From NCBI RefSeq assembly GCF_025398275.1, contig NZ_JAODOR010000017.1, positions 19,262 through 83,261 on the forward strand: DNA of 64,000 nucleotides. The letters run 5' to 3'. This stretch comes from Microbacterium memoriense. GTDB taxonomy: Bacteria > Actinomycetota > Actinomycetes > Actinomycetales > Microbacteriaceae. The position numbers and the translations under genes are program-made. Of this stretch, positions 18,420-26,910 are shown piece by piece; the stretch's first letter is position 1, and each line of letters opens with the position of its first letter. Below the pieces are notes generated by a model. That model made no database searches. It was not told the origin of the DNA and saw nothing but the letters and a program-made list of their open reading frames with translations.

Positions 18420-19256
18420 ATGGCGAATGACACCCTTCCCTCGATCGCGATCCTCGGCGCCGGCTCGATGGGTGGTGCGATCCTCCAGGGGTTGGTGCGC
18501 TCCGGTCAGGCGTCGCAGGTGACCGTCACCAACCGCACGTCAGCGAAGGCCGCTGCTCTTTCCGAGCTCACCGGTGTCACGAGCCTGTCGCTCGAAGCAG
18601 ACCCGACCGCGAATGTCACGGCCGCGGCATCGGCCGATGTCATCCTCGTTGGCGTGAAGCCGGTCCTCGTGCCCGAACTCCTGCGCGAGATCGCGCCGGT
18701 GCTCCGCCCGGGCACCGTGCTCGTGAGTCTCGCTGCCGGTGTGACGATCGACACATTCGAGGAGATCGTGGGGGAGGGCATCGCCGTGCTGCGGTCCATG
18801 CCCAACACTCCGGCGGTCGTGGGCAAGGCAGTGACCGGAGTGTCGGCGGGGCCCAGCGCGTCGTCCGCGGAGGCGGCCCTCGTTCGACGCTTGTTCGAGA
18901 CCTGCGGCGCGGTGATCGAGCTTCCGGAAGCGCAGATCGACGCGCTGTCGACGATCTCCGGCTCCGGCCCGGCGTATGTCTTCCTCCTGATCGAAGATCT
19001 CACCGAAGCGGCGCGCGGCAAGGGCTTCTCCGACGCCGACGCGCGCCTCATGGCGGAACAGACCTTCATCGGCGCTGCCGCGCTGCTGGCGGCGACGGGT
19101 GAAGACCCCGCCGAGCTCCGTCGCCGGGTGACGAGCCCCAAGGGAACGACCGAGCGAGCGATCGCCGTGCTGCAGGGCGCGCATCTCGACGGCGTCTTCG
19201 CCGAGGCGACGGATGCCGCTCTCGCCCGCGCGAAGGAAATGGCCGCCGGCGCCTGA
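18420..19256 (+). CDS. proC: pyrroline-5-carboxylate reductase
   Basis: Catalyses the last step of proline synthesis, reducing pyrroline-5-carboxylate with NAD(P)H (278 aa, normal length). The Rossmann motif ILGAGSMGGAIL lies at residues 10-21, VGVKPVLV marks the following strand, and STISGSGPAYVF near 178 is the conserved P5C-binding region. Residues TSPKGTTERAI near 240 are the family signature. CAGACT lies 6 nt before the ATG. It is convergent with ktrA with a 6-nt gap. Confidence 0.95.
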   Translation: MANDTLPSIAILGAGSMGGAILQGLVRSGQASQVTVTNRTSAKAAALSELTGVTSLSLEADPTANVTAAASADVILVGVKPVLVPELLREIAPVLRPGTVLVSLAAGVTIDTFEEIVGEGIAVLRSMPNTPAVVGKAVTGVSAGPSASSAEAALVRRLFETCGAVIELPEAQIDALSTISGSGPAYVFLLIEDLTEAARGKGFSDADARLMAEQTFIGAAALLAATGEDPAELRRRVTSPKGTTERAIAVLQGAHLDGVFAEATDAALARAKEMAAGA

Positions 19257-19262
19257 GCCTCC

Positions 19263-19934
19263 TCAGCGGTCGAGGCCGGCGAAACGCTCGATGTCGCTGT
19301 TGGTGCCCGAGACGATGATGAGGTCGTGGTTGGTCACGACGGTGTCGGCCTCGGCGTACCGGAACGGCTTGCCCGGGCTCTTCACGCCCACGATGGTCAC
19401 GTGGTACTTCGAGCGCACGCCGGATTCGTTGAGCCCGACGCCGCGGATGAACTTCGGGGGATACATCTTCGCGAGGACGAAGTCGTCATCGAAGCGGATG
19501 AAGTCCAGCATCCGACCGCTCACGAGGTGGGCGACGCGCTCGCCGGCCTCACGCTCGGGGTAGATGACGTGGTTGGCGCCGACGCGCGCGAGGATCTTGC
19601 CGTGGCTCTGCGAGACCGCCTTCGCCCAGATCTGCGGAACCTTCAGGTCGACGAGGTTCGCCGTGATCAGCACGGATGCTTCGATCGAGGAGCCGACGGC
19701 GACGACGGCAACCTGGAAATCCTGCGCGCCGATCTGCTTGAGCGCGTCGATGTTCTTCGCATCGGCCTGGACCGTGTGCGTGACGCGCTCCGACCACTTC
19801 TGCACGAGGTCGAGACTCTCGTCGATCGCGAGCACCTCCCGCTCGAGCCGGTCCAGTTCGCCCGCACAGGCGGCACCGAACCGACCGAGGCCGATCACGA
19901 GAACGGGGGCATCGCTTCGCAGCTGCTCAACCAA
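19263..19934 (-). CDS. ktrA: potassium uptake regulator TrkA/KtrA (RCK protein)
   Basis: A cytosolic gating subunit of a Ktr potassium channel-transporter (223 aa). The RCK_N Rossmann domain begins VLVIGLGRFGAACAGEL (residues 11-27), with the acidic AIDES after strand 2 and the VVAVGSSIEAS loop. The RCK_C domain occupies the last 80 residues. It overlaps the end of ktrB by 8 nt, giving a ktrB-ktrA operon on the reverse strand. Nucleotide (ATP/ADP/NADH) binding is inferred from the family. Confidence 0.92.
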   Translation of the reverse strand: MVEQLRSDAPVLVIGLGRFGAACAGELDRLEREVLAIDESLDLVQKWSERVTHTVQADAKNIDALKQIGAQDFQVAVVAVGSSIEASVLITANLVDLKVPQIWAKAVSQSHGKILARVGANHVIYPEREAGERVAHLVSGRMLDFIRFDDDFVLAKMYPPKFIRGVGLNESGVRSKYHVTIVGVKSPGKPFRYAEADTVVTNHDLIIVSGTNSDIERFAGLDR

Positions 19935-21369
19935 CGATGGGCCTTTCCACGGGCAGCGAATAGTGCTGCGAACGGGACGTCGCGGCCACGGCCGCGGCGA
20001 GAGTCACTGTACCAACGCGACCCATGAAGATGGTGGCGGCCAGGACGTAGACGGCCGGATCGGGGAGCTCTGCCGTGAGTCCCGTCGAGAGGCCGACCGT
20101 GCCGAAACCGGAGATGACGTCGAACAGCACTTCGGCGATGTCGGCTTGGGTGATCTGCGCGATCGTGATGGTCGAGATCGCGACGATCGTCGATCCCCAT
20201 GCGACGACCGACAGAGCCACGCGCTGGACATCGCTGGGAATCCGGCGTCCGAACGCCTCGACGCTCTGTCGACCTCTCGCCTCGGAGAAGACCGCGAGGG
20301 CGAGCACAGCGAGTGTCGTCACCTTGATGCCACCCGCCGTCGACGCGGACCCGCCACCGACGAACATGAGCATCGAACCCACAACGAGCGAGGAGCCGTG
20401 CAGTTCACCGACGTCGACGACGGCGAATCCGCCGGAGCGGGTCATCGCCGAGAGGAAGAACGCCTGGAACGTGGTGTCCCAGGCCTCCATGGAGCCGAGG
20501 GTCTTCGGGTTGTTGTACTCGAGGAGCAAGAACACCGCGGCGCCCGCGATGAAAAGGGTCGTGGTGGTGATGAGGGTCAACTTGGCGTGGAGCGACCAAC
20601 GCCGCACGTGGAAGTGGTGCTTCCACAGGGTGTAGATCACCGGGAAGCCGATCGACCCGAGGAAGACGCCGGCCATCAGAACGGTCAGAAAGAAGTAGTT
20701 GTCGGCGAACGCCGCCACCCCGCCGACGTTGGGGGTGAAGCCGGTGTTCGTGAACGACATCGCCGAGTAGTACAGCGACTCCCACAGTGCGGTGAGCGGG
20801 TGGACCCCGCTGGCCAGCATGGCGGGGTAGAGGAGCACCGCGAGGACGGCCTCGATCACGAGCGTGGACAGCGCGACGGTCGCCAGCAGCTGGCCGACTT
20901 CTCCGAGCCGCACCGTCTGGCCCTCGTTGACCGGCCCACCGTGAGCGCGCATCGGGTTGCTGTCACCGGCGGCGATGAGCTTCGCGCGCAAGCCGAGTCG
21001 CTTGGAGATGACGAGACCGAGGATCGAGGCGAGAGTCAGCACGCCCATGGCGCCGACATTCACGCCGAGATAGATCACGGCATTGCCGAACGGTGACCAG
21101 GTCGTGGCCATGGCCACTGTGCTGAGGCCCGTGACGCAGATCGTGGAGACGGCGGTGAAGAGCGCATCGGCGAAAGGAAGTGGACGCCCGTCCGCCGCAG
21201 CCATCGGCAGGGACAGCAAAGCGGTGAAGATCAGGATCAGGGTGGAGAAGACCAGGATCGCGAACCGTGACGGTGATGCGGTGGCGAGTTCGCGTGCTGC
21301 GCGGCCGAATCGGCGCAGCGTCTGAGCCATGGCGTGACGGGTGCGCACACCGACGGTGTCGCCCGTCAT
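19927..21369 (-). CDS. ktrB: potassium transporter TrkH/KtrB
   Basis: The ion-conducting membrane subunit (480 aa), with the four M1-P-M2 repeats of the TrkH/KtrB superfamily. Filter-type segments are visible: VSTICVTGLSTV near residue 77, SFTNTGFTPNVGG near 205, MTRSGGFAVVDVG near 315 and SGFGTVGLSTG near 430. It moves K+ (Na+-coupled in characterised Ktr systems) under control of KtrA. AAAGGGG lies just upstream of the ATG. The first 30 residues are a basic cytosolic helix. Confidence 0.92.
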   Translation of the reverse strand: MTGDTVGVRTRHAMAQTLRRFGRAARELATASPSRFAILVFSTLILIFTALLSLPMAAADGRPLPFADALFTAVSTICVTGLSTVAMATTWSPFGNAVIYLGVNVGAMGVLTLASILGLVISKRLGLRAKLIAAGDSNPMRAHGGPVNEGQTVRLGEVGQLLATVALSTLVIEAVLAVLLYPAMLASGVHPLTALWESLYYSAMSFTNTGFTPNVGGVAAFADNYFFLTVLMAGVFLGSIGFPVIYTLWKHHFHVRRWSLHAKLTLITTTTLFIAGAAVFLLLEYNNPKTLGSMEAWDTTFQAFFLSAMTRSGGFAVVDVGELHGSSLVVGSMLMFVGGGSASTAGGIKVTTLAVLALAVFSEARGRQSVEAFGRRIPSDVQRVALSVVAWGSTIVAISTITIAQITQADIAEVLFDVISGFGTVGLSTGLTAELPDPAVYVLAATIFMGRVGTVTLAAAVAATSRSQHYSLPVERPIVG

Positions 21370-21436
21370 CTCACGCCCCTTTCGATCAAGATCGTTGTCA
21401 TGGTACTCCGGGCGCCGCGCGGACTAACCTAATGTC

Positions 21437-21844
21437 ATGGCGGACATCTTCGACGTGATCGCCGACGGAACCCGTCGGGATATTCTGCAGCTTCTGCGCG
21501 AGCGAGGGAGCAGCGGTGTGCGGGGGACGAGCGTGTCGCACATCGTCGCCGAGCTCGGTGTCAGCCAGCCCACCGTCTCCAAGCACCTCAAGGTCTTGCG
21601 CGAAGCAGAACTCGTGTCGGTGCGCGAAGAAGGTCAGCACCGGTTCTACAGCCTGTCCGCCGCCCCGCTCGACGAGGTCGACGACTGGCTCGTTCCGTTC
21701 TTCGACGACGGATCGCTCCTCCTCGACGACGGTGCATCGTCGCTTCCGGACTCCGCGGCGCACGCGGCGGAGCTCGTCGGGCGTGCGGCAGCGTCGGCCA
21801 AGCACGCGTGGGACAGCGCCCTGAAGAAGCTTCCCGGCCGGTGA
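21437..21844 (+). CDS. ArsR-type winged-helix regulator
   Basis: A 135-residue transcriptional regulator. MADIFDVIADGTRRDILQLL is the typical first helix of an ArsR-like HTH_5 domain, and LGVSQPTVSKHLKVLREAELV (residues 40-60) is the recognition helix. RFYSLSAAPL is the wing and start of helix 5. No metal-binding Cys pair is present, so it probably does not sense arsenic-type metals. TAACCT is 6 nt from the ATG, so it is probably leaderless. It is divergent from ktrBA and might regulate it, though no operator is evident. Confidence 0.85.
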   Translation: MADIFDVIADGTRRDILQLLRERGSSGVRGTSVSHIVAELGVSQPTVSKHLKVLREAELVSVREEGQHRFYSLSAAPLDEVDDWLVPFFDDGSLLLDDGASSLPDSAAHAAELVGRAAASAKHAWDSALKKLPGR

Positions 21845-21936
21845 GCACGGAAACCACATCCGTCTCATAGGTTTACACGCGTAGCACTGGCACCCTAGGC
21901 TGTGACCAGCATTTTTCTACACACTGGGGGTCGTCG

Positions 21937-22128
21937 ATGTCGGAGCTGTCTGACGTGCGTTTCTTGACGGTCGCCGAAGTGGCGGAGTTGATGCGCGTGT
22001 CGAAGATGACCGTGTACCGCCTCGTCCACGCCGGCGAGCTCCCTGCGGTGCGCTTCGGACGCAGCTATCGGGTGCCCGAAACGGCCGTCACCGCAGCTCT
22101 GCAACGTCCTATCGCCGACGTCGGCTAG
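21937..22128 (+). CDS. BldC-like MerR-type helix-turn-helix protein
   Basis: A 63-residue DNA-binding protein of the excisionase/BldC type. VRFLTVAEVAELMRVSKMTVYRLVHAGELPAVRFGRSYRVP covers the whole winged helix, which binds DNA as head-to-tail multimers in BldC of Streptomyces. Nothing else is fused to it. A TAGGCT box (21895-21900) with GTTTAC upstream is the likely promoter, giving a leader of about 35 nt with GGGGG before the ATG. It lies just upstream of the bS22 gene in the same direction. Confidence 0.85.
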   Translation: MSELSDVRFLTVAEVAELMRVSKMTVYRLVHAGELPAVRFGRSYRVPETAVTAALQRPIADVG

Positions 22129-22138
22129 ACTGTCCCGA

Positions 22139-22185
22139 GGGCAATTCTCGGATTGCCCGATCCCGGACGCGAACGATCCGCGTCC
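22139..22185 (+). promoter_or_regulatory. two tandem hairpins in the bS22 leader
   Basis: GGGCAAT-TCTCGG-ATTGCCC (22139-22158) and GGACGCG-AACGATC-CGCGTCC (22165-22185) are two perfect 7-bp hairpins between a TAGACT box (22126-22131) and the bS22 start. They may stabilise the leader or control translation. Confidence 0.45.
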
Positions 22186-22211
22186 AGACCCCTGACATAG
22201 TGAGGTTTTCC

Positions 22212-22310
22212 GTGGGTTCTGTCATCAAGAAGCGCCGCAAGCGTATGGCGAAGAAGAAGCACCGCAAACTGCTTCGCAAGACTCGCCACCAGCGCCGCAA
22301 CAAGAAGTAA
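22212..22310 (+). CDS. small ribosomal subunit protein bS22 (AURKAIP1/COX24-like)
   Basis: A 32-residue, extremely basic protein (GSVIKKRRKRMAKKKHRKLL...RRNKK) identical in style to the extra 30S protein bS22 first seen in mycobacterial ribosomes and conserved across actinobacteria. It is too short for many gene finders. Start GTG at 22212. Upstream are two hairpins and a TAGACT box; downstream is a strong terminator hairpin, so it appears to be a single-gene unit. Confidence 0.93.
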   Translation: MGSVIKKRRKRMAKKKHRKLLRKTRHQRRNKK

Positions 22311-22327
22311 TCGCGGCACGCACACCG

Positions 22328-22354
22328 AACGCCTGTCCTCACGGACGGGCGTTT
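22328..22354 (+). terminator. rho-independent-type terminator after bS22
   Basis: AACGCCTGTCC (22328-22338), loop TCAC, GGACGGGCGTT (22343-22353): an 11-bp stem with one G-T wobble, ending in a short T-run. It lies 18 nt after the bS22 stop. Confidence 0.8.
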
Positions 22355-22383
22355 CGTGTCTGCGGGCTGGCAGGATGGATGCT

Positions 22384-22650
22384 GTGACCACCCTCACGAT
22401 CATCTCCAAGCCTGATTGCCATCTGTGCGATGTCGCACGGGAGATCATCGAGCAGGTCACCGCGGAACTGCCGGAGGGTGCCGTCGACATCGAGGAGTTC
22501 TCGATCCTCGATGACAAGGCGCTCTACGACCAGTGGTGGGAGAAGATCCCGGTCGTCTTGATCGATGACCGATTGCACGCGCACTGGCGCCTGTCCGCTG
22601 AACGGCTGCGGACGGCCCTCGACACCGCGCACGACAAGGAGCAGACATGA
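22384..22650 (+). CDS. glutaredoxin-like (DUF836-type) thiol protein
   Basis: An 88-residue thioredoxin-fold protein. TLTIISKPDCHLCDVA places the redox CxxC (CHLC) at the start of helix 1, and KIPVVLIDD carries the cis-Pro. It belongs to the short glutaredoxin-like family found in actinobacteria, with no known substrate. The GTG at 22384 is preferred because CAGGAT is 7 nt upstream, exactly as at menC; an ATG 9 nt earlier (22375) is the alternative. Its stop overlaps the next ATG (ATGA). Confidence 0.82.
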   Translation: MTTLTIISKPDCHLCDVAREIIEQVTAELPEGAVDIEEFSILDDKALYDQWWEKIPVVLIDDRLHAHWRLSAERLRTALDTAHDKEQT

Positions 22651-22946
22651 TCCGACACATCGTCACGTGGGCAATGGCGGCCACCGATGCCCCGACGCGG
22701 GCCGCGCATGCCGCCGAGGTCGCTGAGCGGCTCCAGGCGCTGGACGGAGTCGTCGAGTCGATCCGATCGCTGTCGGTTGGAGTGAACGCGCTGGACATCG
22801 CCGGCAACGCCGATGTCGCTCTCGTCGCCGACTTCGACGACGCGGCCGGGCTCGAGGCCTATCAGACCCACCCGGCCCACCAGGCGGTCGTGGGCTTCAT
22901 CCGCAGCGTGACCGGCAGTCGCTCCGCGGTCGACGTCGAGATCTGA
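22647..22946 (+). CDS. Dabb-family (stress-responsive A/B barrel) protein
   Basis: A 99-residue protein with the dimeric alpha-beta barrel pattern: MIRHIVTWAM first strand, helix, VNALDIAGNADVALVADF strands and the closing motif YQTHPAHQAVVGFIR. Dabb proteins range from polyketide cyclases to stress proteins; the role here is unknown. It overlaps the glutaredoxin-like gene by 4 nt, so the two are probably coupled. Confidence 0.85.
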   Translation: MIRHIVTWAMAATDAPTRAAHAAEVAERLQALDGVVESIRSLSVGVNALDIAGNADVALVADFDDAAGLEAYQTHPAHQAVVGFIRSVTGSRSAVDVEI

Positions 22947-22952
22947 GCGCAG

Positions 22953-22966
22953 GCCCGTTACCGGGC
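22953..22966. terminator. small hairpin between Dabb gene and ABC ATPase
   Basis: GCCCG-TTAC-CGGGC, a 5-bp stem covering the stop of the reverse-strand ATPase gene, 7 nt after the Dabb stop. Weak and without a T-run; a shared convergent terminator is possible. Confidence 0.3.
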
Positions 22967-24061
22967 TCGTACGGTGACCGGCTCAGCGGCCACGGCGATC
23001 CGCACTCGCTCGCCGTAGTCCACTCGTTCGGTGGCGGAGTGCTGGATGCGCACGAGCGTGCGGTCGTCGGTGCGGACGAGCGTGCGTCGGTAGCTGCCGA
23101 GGAAGGTGCTCTCCTCGACGACGGCTGCGACACCCGGCAGGGACGCCGGCACGAGTCGGACGTTCTCGGGGCGGACGAAGACATCCACGGGGCCGTCGAG
23201 AGCGGCGCCGTGCACCGGAAGACGGACGCCCCACACCGTCACCGCCCCACCCTCGGCAACACCGGGGACCACGCTGGAGAGACCGACGAACGCCGCAACC
23301 TGCGCCGTCGCGGGCCGCAGGTAGAGATCTTCGGGAGTGCCGATCTGCTCGATGCGTCCGGCATCCATGACGGCGATGCGGTCGGAGACGGCCAGCGCTT
23401 CTTCTTGGTCGTGGGTCACGAACACGGTCGTGATCCCGAGGCGAAGCTGGATCCGGCGGATCTCGTCCCGTAACTGCACGCGGACCTTTGCGTCGAGGGC
23501 GGAGAGCGGTTCGTCCAGTAGCAGTACGCGTGGCTCAGTGACGAGCGCCCGCGCGAGAGCCACGCGCTGCTGTTGGCCACCGGAGAGTTGATGCGGGAAC
23601 CGATCGCCGAGGTGGCCGAGGCCGACGAGGTCGAGTGCATCCGCAGCGCGACGAGATGCGTCGGCGCGGCCGACCCCGCGGCGGCGGAGCCCGAACGCCG
23701 CGTTGTCGACGACACGAAGATGCGGGAACAACGAGTAGGACTGGAACACCATGCCGATGTCGCGTCGGTTGGTCGGCAGGTTCGACACGTCTCTGTCGCC
23801 AAGAAGGACCGCCCCTTCGGTCGCCTGTTCGAGTCCCGCGAGAACCCGCAGGGCCGTCGTCTTGCCGCAGCCCGACGGCCCCAGAAGCGAGACGAACTCG
23901 CCGGGTGCGATGTTCAGGTCGACGCCGTGGAGCACGCGTGTCGATCCGTAGTCCTTCACGATGCCGCGGAACTCGACCCGCGTTCCGACGGCCGGGTCGG
24001 AGAGGAGGGCATTGTCCGCGGTGCTCGGGAACGCTCGCGTGAGATGGTCGGCAGTGGTCAT
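22958..24061 (-). CDS. ABC importer ATP-binding protein (PotA/FbpC type)
   Basis: The ATPase subunit of a polyamine/iron/thiamine-type importer (367 aa). Walker A GPSGCGKTT lies near residue 61, the Q-loop in GMVFQSYSLFPHL, the signature LSGGQQQRVALARAL near 155, Walker B VLLLDEPLSALD and switch His in FVTHDQEEA. The last 110 residues form the TOBE domain usual for this group. The ATG at 24061 overlaps the stop of the upstream permease (ATGA); in-frame sequence before it is antisense to the permease. Confidence 0.93.
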   Translation of the reverse strand: MTTADHLTRAFPSTADNALLSDPAVGTRVEFRGIVKDYGSTRVLHGVDLNIAPGEFVSLLGPSGCGKTTALRVLAGLEQATEGAVLLGDRDVSNLPTNRRDIGMVFQSYSLFPHLRVVDNAAFGLRRRGVGRADASRRAADALDLVGLGHLGDRFPHQLSGGQQQRVALARALVTEPRVLLLDEPLSALDAKVRVQLRDEIRRIQLRLGITTVFVTHDQEEALAVSDRIAVMDAGRIEQIGTPEDLYLRPATAQVAAFVGLSSVVPGVAEGGAVTVWGVRLPVHGAALDGPVDVFVRPENVRLVPASLPGVAAVVEESTFLGSYRRTLVRTDDRTLVRIQHSATERVDYGERVRIAVAAEPVTVRAR

Positions 24062-24852
24062 GCCCGGGCCTTTCCGGCGCGCGAGCGAGCCGCGCGACCG
24101 AGGAGGAGAAGAAGGAGGAAGACGAACAGAAGCGACAGCAGGGTGAACATCGCCGAGGCATATGGATCGATCTTGTTCGAGACCACGAGGGCCGTCTGCA
24201 GCACCTGTCGGTTGAGGAGCGACGCGATCGTGAACTCGCCCAGCACGACGGCCACCGAGATGAGGGAGGCGGCGAGCAGTCCTTGGCGGAGGTTCGGGAT
24301 GAGTGCGTGGGCGAGAACGGCCGGCCAACCTGCGCCGAGCGATCGAGCGGCCTCGGCGAGGGTCTTCAGATCGACCGCGTCGATCGAGGCCTTGATCGAC
24401 CGGTACGCGAAGGGGAGCACCGTGATCCCGTACGCGAAGGCGAGGGTCCACGCGCCGGTGCCGAGCGCGCGTCCGATCTGCAGATAGATCGGAGCGAGAC
24501 CGACGACCAGGACGATCGCGGGGATCGAGATCGGCAGCAGCACGACGAACTCGAACATGCTCGCGAGCCGCGGGAAGCGCAGCTCGACGAGGATCATCGT
24601 CGGGAGGAGAAGCAGCAGCACGATCGCGACGGTGACGACCGCGAGGATCAGAGAATTGCCGAGCCCGGTCCAGATCGGCGTCAGTATTTGCGTATTGGCG
24701 GGGTCGAAGACTCGGATCCAGTTGTCGAGCGAGTAGCCGTCACCGTCGCGGAACGTGTACAGCAGCGTCGCGACGAGCGGGATGGCGAAGACGATGCCGA
24801 CGCTCAGACCGATCACCCATCGCGTGGCGCGGGACGGTGCGATGCCCTTCAT
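24058..24852 (-). CDS. ABC importer permease 2 (PotC-like)
   Basis: A 264-residue permease with six predicted helices. The EAA loop is visible as LAEAARSLGAGWPAVLAHALIP near residue 170, which docks on the ATPase. It overlaps both neighbours by 4 nt (ATGA at each end), so the importer is one tightly coupled operon. The start at 24852 (MKGIAPSRATRW) is set by this coupling. Confidence 0.9.
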   Translation of the reverse strand: MKGIAPSRATRWVIGLSVGIVFAIPLVATLLYTFRDGDGYSLDNWIRVFDPANTQILTPIWTGLGNSLILAVVTVAIVLLLLLPTMILVELRFPRLASMFEFVVLLPISIPAIVLVVGLAPIYLQIGRALGTGAWTLAFAYGITVLPFAYRSIKASIDAVDLKTLAEAARSLGAGWPAVLAHALIPNLRQGLLAASLISVAVVLGEFTIASLLNRQVLQTALVVSNKIDPYASAMFTLLSLLFVFLLLLLLGRAARSRAGKARA

Positions 24853-25769
24853 GCCTGCCACCTCGCCGCGCGGTTGCGGATGAGCGAGTACAGCCACATG
24901 ACCACTCCGACAACCACGATCATTCCGAGTGCAAGCGCACCGGCGAGATTTTCTCGACCGAGCACGGTCTCGCTCGTCAGCGCCGCGCGGATCTGCAGCG
25001 GCACGATCTGTGAGCCCTGACTCGCCAACGCCGCGGCGGTTGCATACGACGAGAAGGCGTTGGCGAACAGCAGGAGGAAGCTCGCGAGGAACGAGGGGGC
25101 CAAAACGGGGAAACCGATGCGCAGCCAGAAGCTCGCCCGTGTGCCGCCGAGCGTCAGGTTCGCCTCGGCCCACTGCGGACGCAGTGCCGACAGTGCGGGG
25201 AGGAAGGTGATGACCATCAGAGGCACTTGAAAGTAGATGTAGGGCAGGATCAGCCCGGGCAGCGAGTACAACCAGGCGCCGGGCTGGATGTCGATTCCCA
25301 GAGAATCGCGCAGCGCCACAGTGACGACACCCTGGACCCCGATCGTCGCGATGAACATGAACGCGAGCATCACGCCGCCGAACTGCGCGAGCACTCCCGT
25401 CGCGGCATCGAGCATGCTGCGGATCGCACCTGTTTCCGGCAGCCCCAGCGCGGCGTAGCAGACGAGCGCACCGAGAACGGCGCCCACCGCCGACGTCAGC
25501 AGCGACAACCACGTCGTGTTCATGAAGGTCTGCACGATGACCGGATCGCCGAGCGCGGAGACGTTCGACAGCGTGAACGAGCCCTCGCCGTCGAAAAAGC
25601 CCGTCCCGATCGCCAGCGCAGTCGGAAGCGCGAGGAAGAGGAGAACGTAGACCGTGAAGGGTGTGAGGCCGAGCCACGCCCACGAGGGTCGTCGGTGTGA
25701 GATGGGCGCGCCCTGCCGGGCCGAAGCGCGGTGCTCCGGCCCGGCAGGGGTCACAGTGGTGGTGATCAC
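24849..25769 (-). CDS. ABC importer permease 1 (PotB-like)
   Basis: A 306-residue permease. After a basic N-terminus, the first helix WLGLTPFTVYVLLFLALPTA is typical of the binding-protein-dependent family, and an EAA-type loop occurs as EANLTLGGTRASFWLRIGFP near residue 200. The GTG at 25769 overlaps the binding-protein stop by 4 nt (GTGA). Longer readings upstream lie antisense inside the binding-protein gene. Confidence 0.9.
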   Translation of the reverse strand: MITTTVTPAGPEHRASARQGAPISHRRPSWAWLGLTPFTVYVLLFLALPTALAIGTGFFDGEGSFTLSNVSALGDPVIVQTFMNTTWLSLLTSAVGAVLGALVCYAALGLPETGAIRSMLDAATGVLAQFGGVMLAFMFIATIGVQGVVTVALRDSLGIDIQPGAWLYSLPGLILPYIYFQVPLMVITFLPALSALRPQWAEANLTLGGTRASFWLRIGFPVLAPSFLASFLLLFANAFSSYATAAALASQGSQIVPLQIRAALTSETVLGRENLAGALALGMIVVVGVVMWLYSLIRNRAARWQA

Positions 25770-26899
25770 TGAATCGCTGCAGCCCACTTCTCGCCGAGCA
25801 GCGTGCCGGCGGCCGTGCTCTGTGCTTCGGTGGGAACGACGGTCTCTTCGGGCACCTCGGGAAGTGCCGCGGCGAGGTCGGCGTCGATCGTGCCGGCATC
25901 CACCATGGCGTCCATGCGAGCCGGGCGTGCGCCGCCCTTCAGCCACATGTTCTGCACGTCGTCGCTGTAGAGGAACTCCTGCCAGAGGCGAGCAGCGGCC
26001 GGGTTCGGGGCGTTCTTGTTGATCGCCTGGTTGTAGTACCCGGCGTAGCCGGTGCCCGGAAGGACCACGACCTTCCAGTCGGCGTTGGTCGCCGCGTGGC
26101 TCGCGTTCAGGTAGTCCCAGTCGAAGACGACCGGTGTCTCGCCGGACGAGATCGTTCCCGTGGTCACGTCGACCTTCAGGAGGTTGCCGGTCTGCTGGAG
26201 CTCACTGAAGAAATCGATGCCCGGCTGGAAGTCATCCAGCGTCCCCTCGGACTGGACGGTGGCGAGGCCGACCGCGGCGAACGCGGCCCCGGCCTGCGTG
26301 GGGTCGCCGTTGATGGCAACGGCACCCTTGTACGCCGGATCGAGCAGGCTCGACAGCTCGGTCGGCGCGTCGTACTTCGACGAGTCGTAGCCGATCGACA
26401 TGTACCCGCCGTAGTCACCGACGAACAGGCCGGTGGGCTCCTTGAGGGCGTCGGGGATGTCCTCCCACGTCTGCACCTTGTACGGCGCAAAGTACTCCGT
26501 GCTCTGCAGCGCAACGGTGAGACCGAGGTCGAACACGTCGGGAGCGGTATCGAGGCCCTCGTTCGTCTTGGCGGCGGTGATCTCCTCGGCGCTCGAGATG
26601 TCGGGGGACTGCTCGTTGATCGTGATCTCGGGGTAGCGACTGGCGAACTCGTCGAGGATCTCGCCGTAGTTCGCCCAGTCGCGCGGGAGTGCGATGACGT
26701 TGAGCTGGCCTTCTGCCTTCGCGGCAGCTTCCAGATCGGCGAACGAACCGAAATCGGCGACGGTGGTGGCCGTCGCGGCGTCGACGGATTCGCCTTCGCT
26801 GCCGGACGCGGCGGGGCCTGCGCATGCGGCGAGCGCCAGGGCGCCGACCGTCGTCAGGGCGAACGCGGCGAGTGTGCGCCGCGGGGTGATGCGTGACAT
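25766..26899 (-). CDS. ABC importer substrate-binding lipoprotein
   Basis: A 377-residue extracellular solute-binding protein and the first gene of the importer operon. The signal peptide ends in the lipobox LAAC (lipid anchor Cys near residue 27). The mature part follows the periplasmic-binding type II fold of the PotD/FbpA/ThiB superfamily (ELSSLLDPAYKGAVAINGDP is the typical hinge). It lacks an obvious Tyr-Tyr pair for iron, so polyamine, phosphonate, thiamine or another small ligand remain possible. The ATG at 26899 has GAGAGGA upstream. Confidence 0.88.
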   Translation of the reverse strand: MSRITPRRTLAAFALTTVGALALAACAGPAASGSEGESVDAATATTVADFGSFADLEAAAKAEGQLNVIALPRDWANYGEILDEFASRYPEITINEQSPDISSAEEITAAKTNEGLDTAPDVFDLGLTVALQSTEYFAPYKVQTWEDIPDALKEPTGLFVGDYGGYMSIGYDSSKYDAPTELSSLLDPAYKGAVAINGDPTQAGAAFAAVGLATVQSEGTLDDFQPGIDFFSELQQTGNLLKVDVTTGTISSGETPVVFDWDYLNASHAATNADWKVVVLPGTGYAGYYNQAINKNAPNPAAARLWQEFLYSDDVQNMWLKGGARPARMDAMVDAGTIDADLAAALPEVPEETVVPTEAQSTAAGTLLGEKWAAAIQ

Positions 26900-26910
26900 G
26901 GGTGTTCCTC

